Positions 63,925 to 64,000 of a DNA stretch of 64,000 nt are shown in pieces (within the stretch, counting starts at the first letter, position 1; each line of letters starts with the position of its first letter). This DNA is from Gadus chalcogrammus (Eukaryota; Chordata; Actinopteri; Gadiformes; Gadidae). Under the pieces are notes generated by a model. That model had not been told where the DNA came from, made no database searches, and saw only the letters and a list, made by a program, of their open reading frames with translations. Location of the stretch: contig NC_079420.1 in NCBI RefSeq assembly GCF_026213295.1, positions 15,304,718-15,368,717 on the forward strand. The letters run 5' to 3'. A program made the translations under genes and the position numbers.

Positions 63925-64000
63925 GTGGGTGGAATATTTATGTTCTTTTACCATCCCTATTGTTGTCCAAAGCCATCCTCGACCCATACATGTGTCCATG

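Overview
The window is vertebrate nuclear DNA and most likely teleost. Three intron-rich genes with GT-AG splice sites can be read at the amino-acid level: ranbp10 (minus strand, coding part 22476-38049, 14 coding exons), nutf2 (plus strand, 42498-44324, 4 coding exons) and edc4 (plus strand, from 45553 past the right edge, 29 coding exons visible). RANBP10, NUTF2 and EDC4 are also neighbours on human chromosome 16q22. In mammals TSNAXIP1, CENPT and THAP11 lie between RANBP10 and NUTF2, but I see none of them here. Fish-type transposon remnants and very dense GT/CA arrays point to a fish, possibly a codfish-like (gadiform) species. That last step is inference.

Layout. Positions 1-16.6 kb hold no gene I can support. 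They consist of GT/CA, CT and GA microsatellites, one tRNA-derived SINE with a GT-expanded centre (2731-3058), a 100-N assembly gap (4368-4467), an 850-bp GGAT/GGAGAGG minisatellite (14485-15335) and a few complex, homeodomain-motif-rich islands that look like conserved non-coding DNA. A decayed Tc1/mariner element with good terminal inverted repeats and TA duplications occupies 16619-18477. The interval 18.5-22.4 kb is mostly unassigned and probably includes the ranbp10 3' UTR. Positions 22.4-38.1 kb are ranbp10, whose introns carry a 31-bp minisatellite, a 44-45-bp minisatellite interrupted by a LINE 3' end, a 20-bp minisatellite and many GT/CA arrays. The interval 38.1-42.5 kb is the divergent ranbp10/nutf2 intergenic and 5' region, with one hAT-like non-autonomous element. 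nutf2 and edc4 follow in the same orientation about 1.2 kb apart. Intron 2 of edc4 carries two abutting inverted-repeat elements.

Function. The genes share a neighbourhood, not a pathway. NUTF2 carries RanGDP into the nucleus. RANBP10 is a SPRY/LisH/CTLH/CRA scaffold related to RanBP9 and the CTLH E3 ligase. EDC4 (Ge-1/Hedls) is the P-body scaffold that links DCP1 and DCP2 for mRNA decapping.

Most notable: a one-base frameshift in the last ranbp10 exon; ranbp10 exon 11 sitting between complementary UG and CA arrays; a near-perfect 18-bp hairpin and a GC-AG intron in edc4; a LINE splitting a minisatellite; and two MITE-like elements sharing an ATA boundary. I found no evidence of an undescribed multi-gene system.
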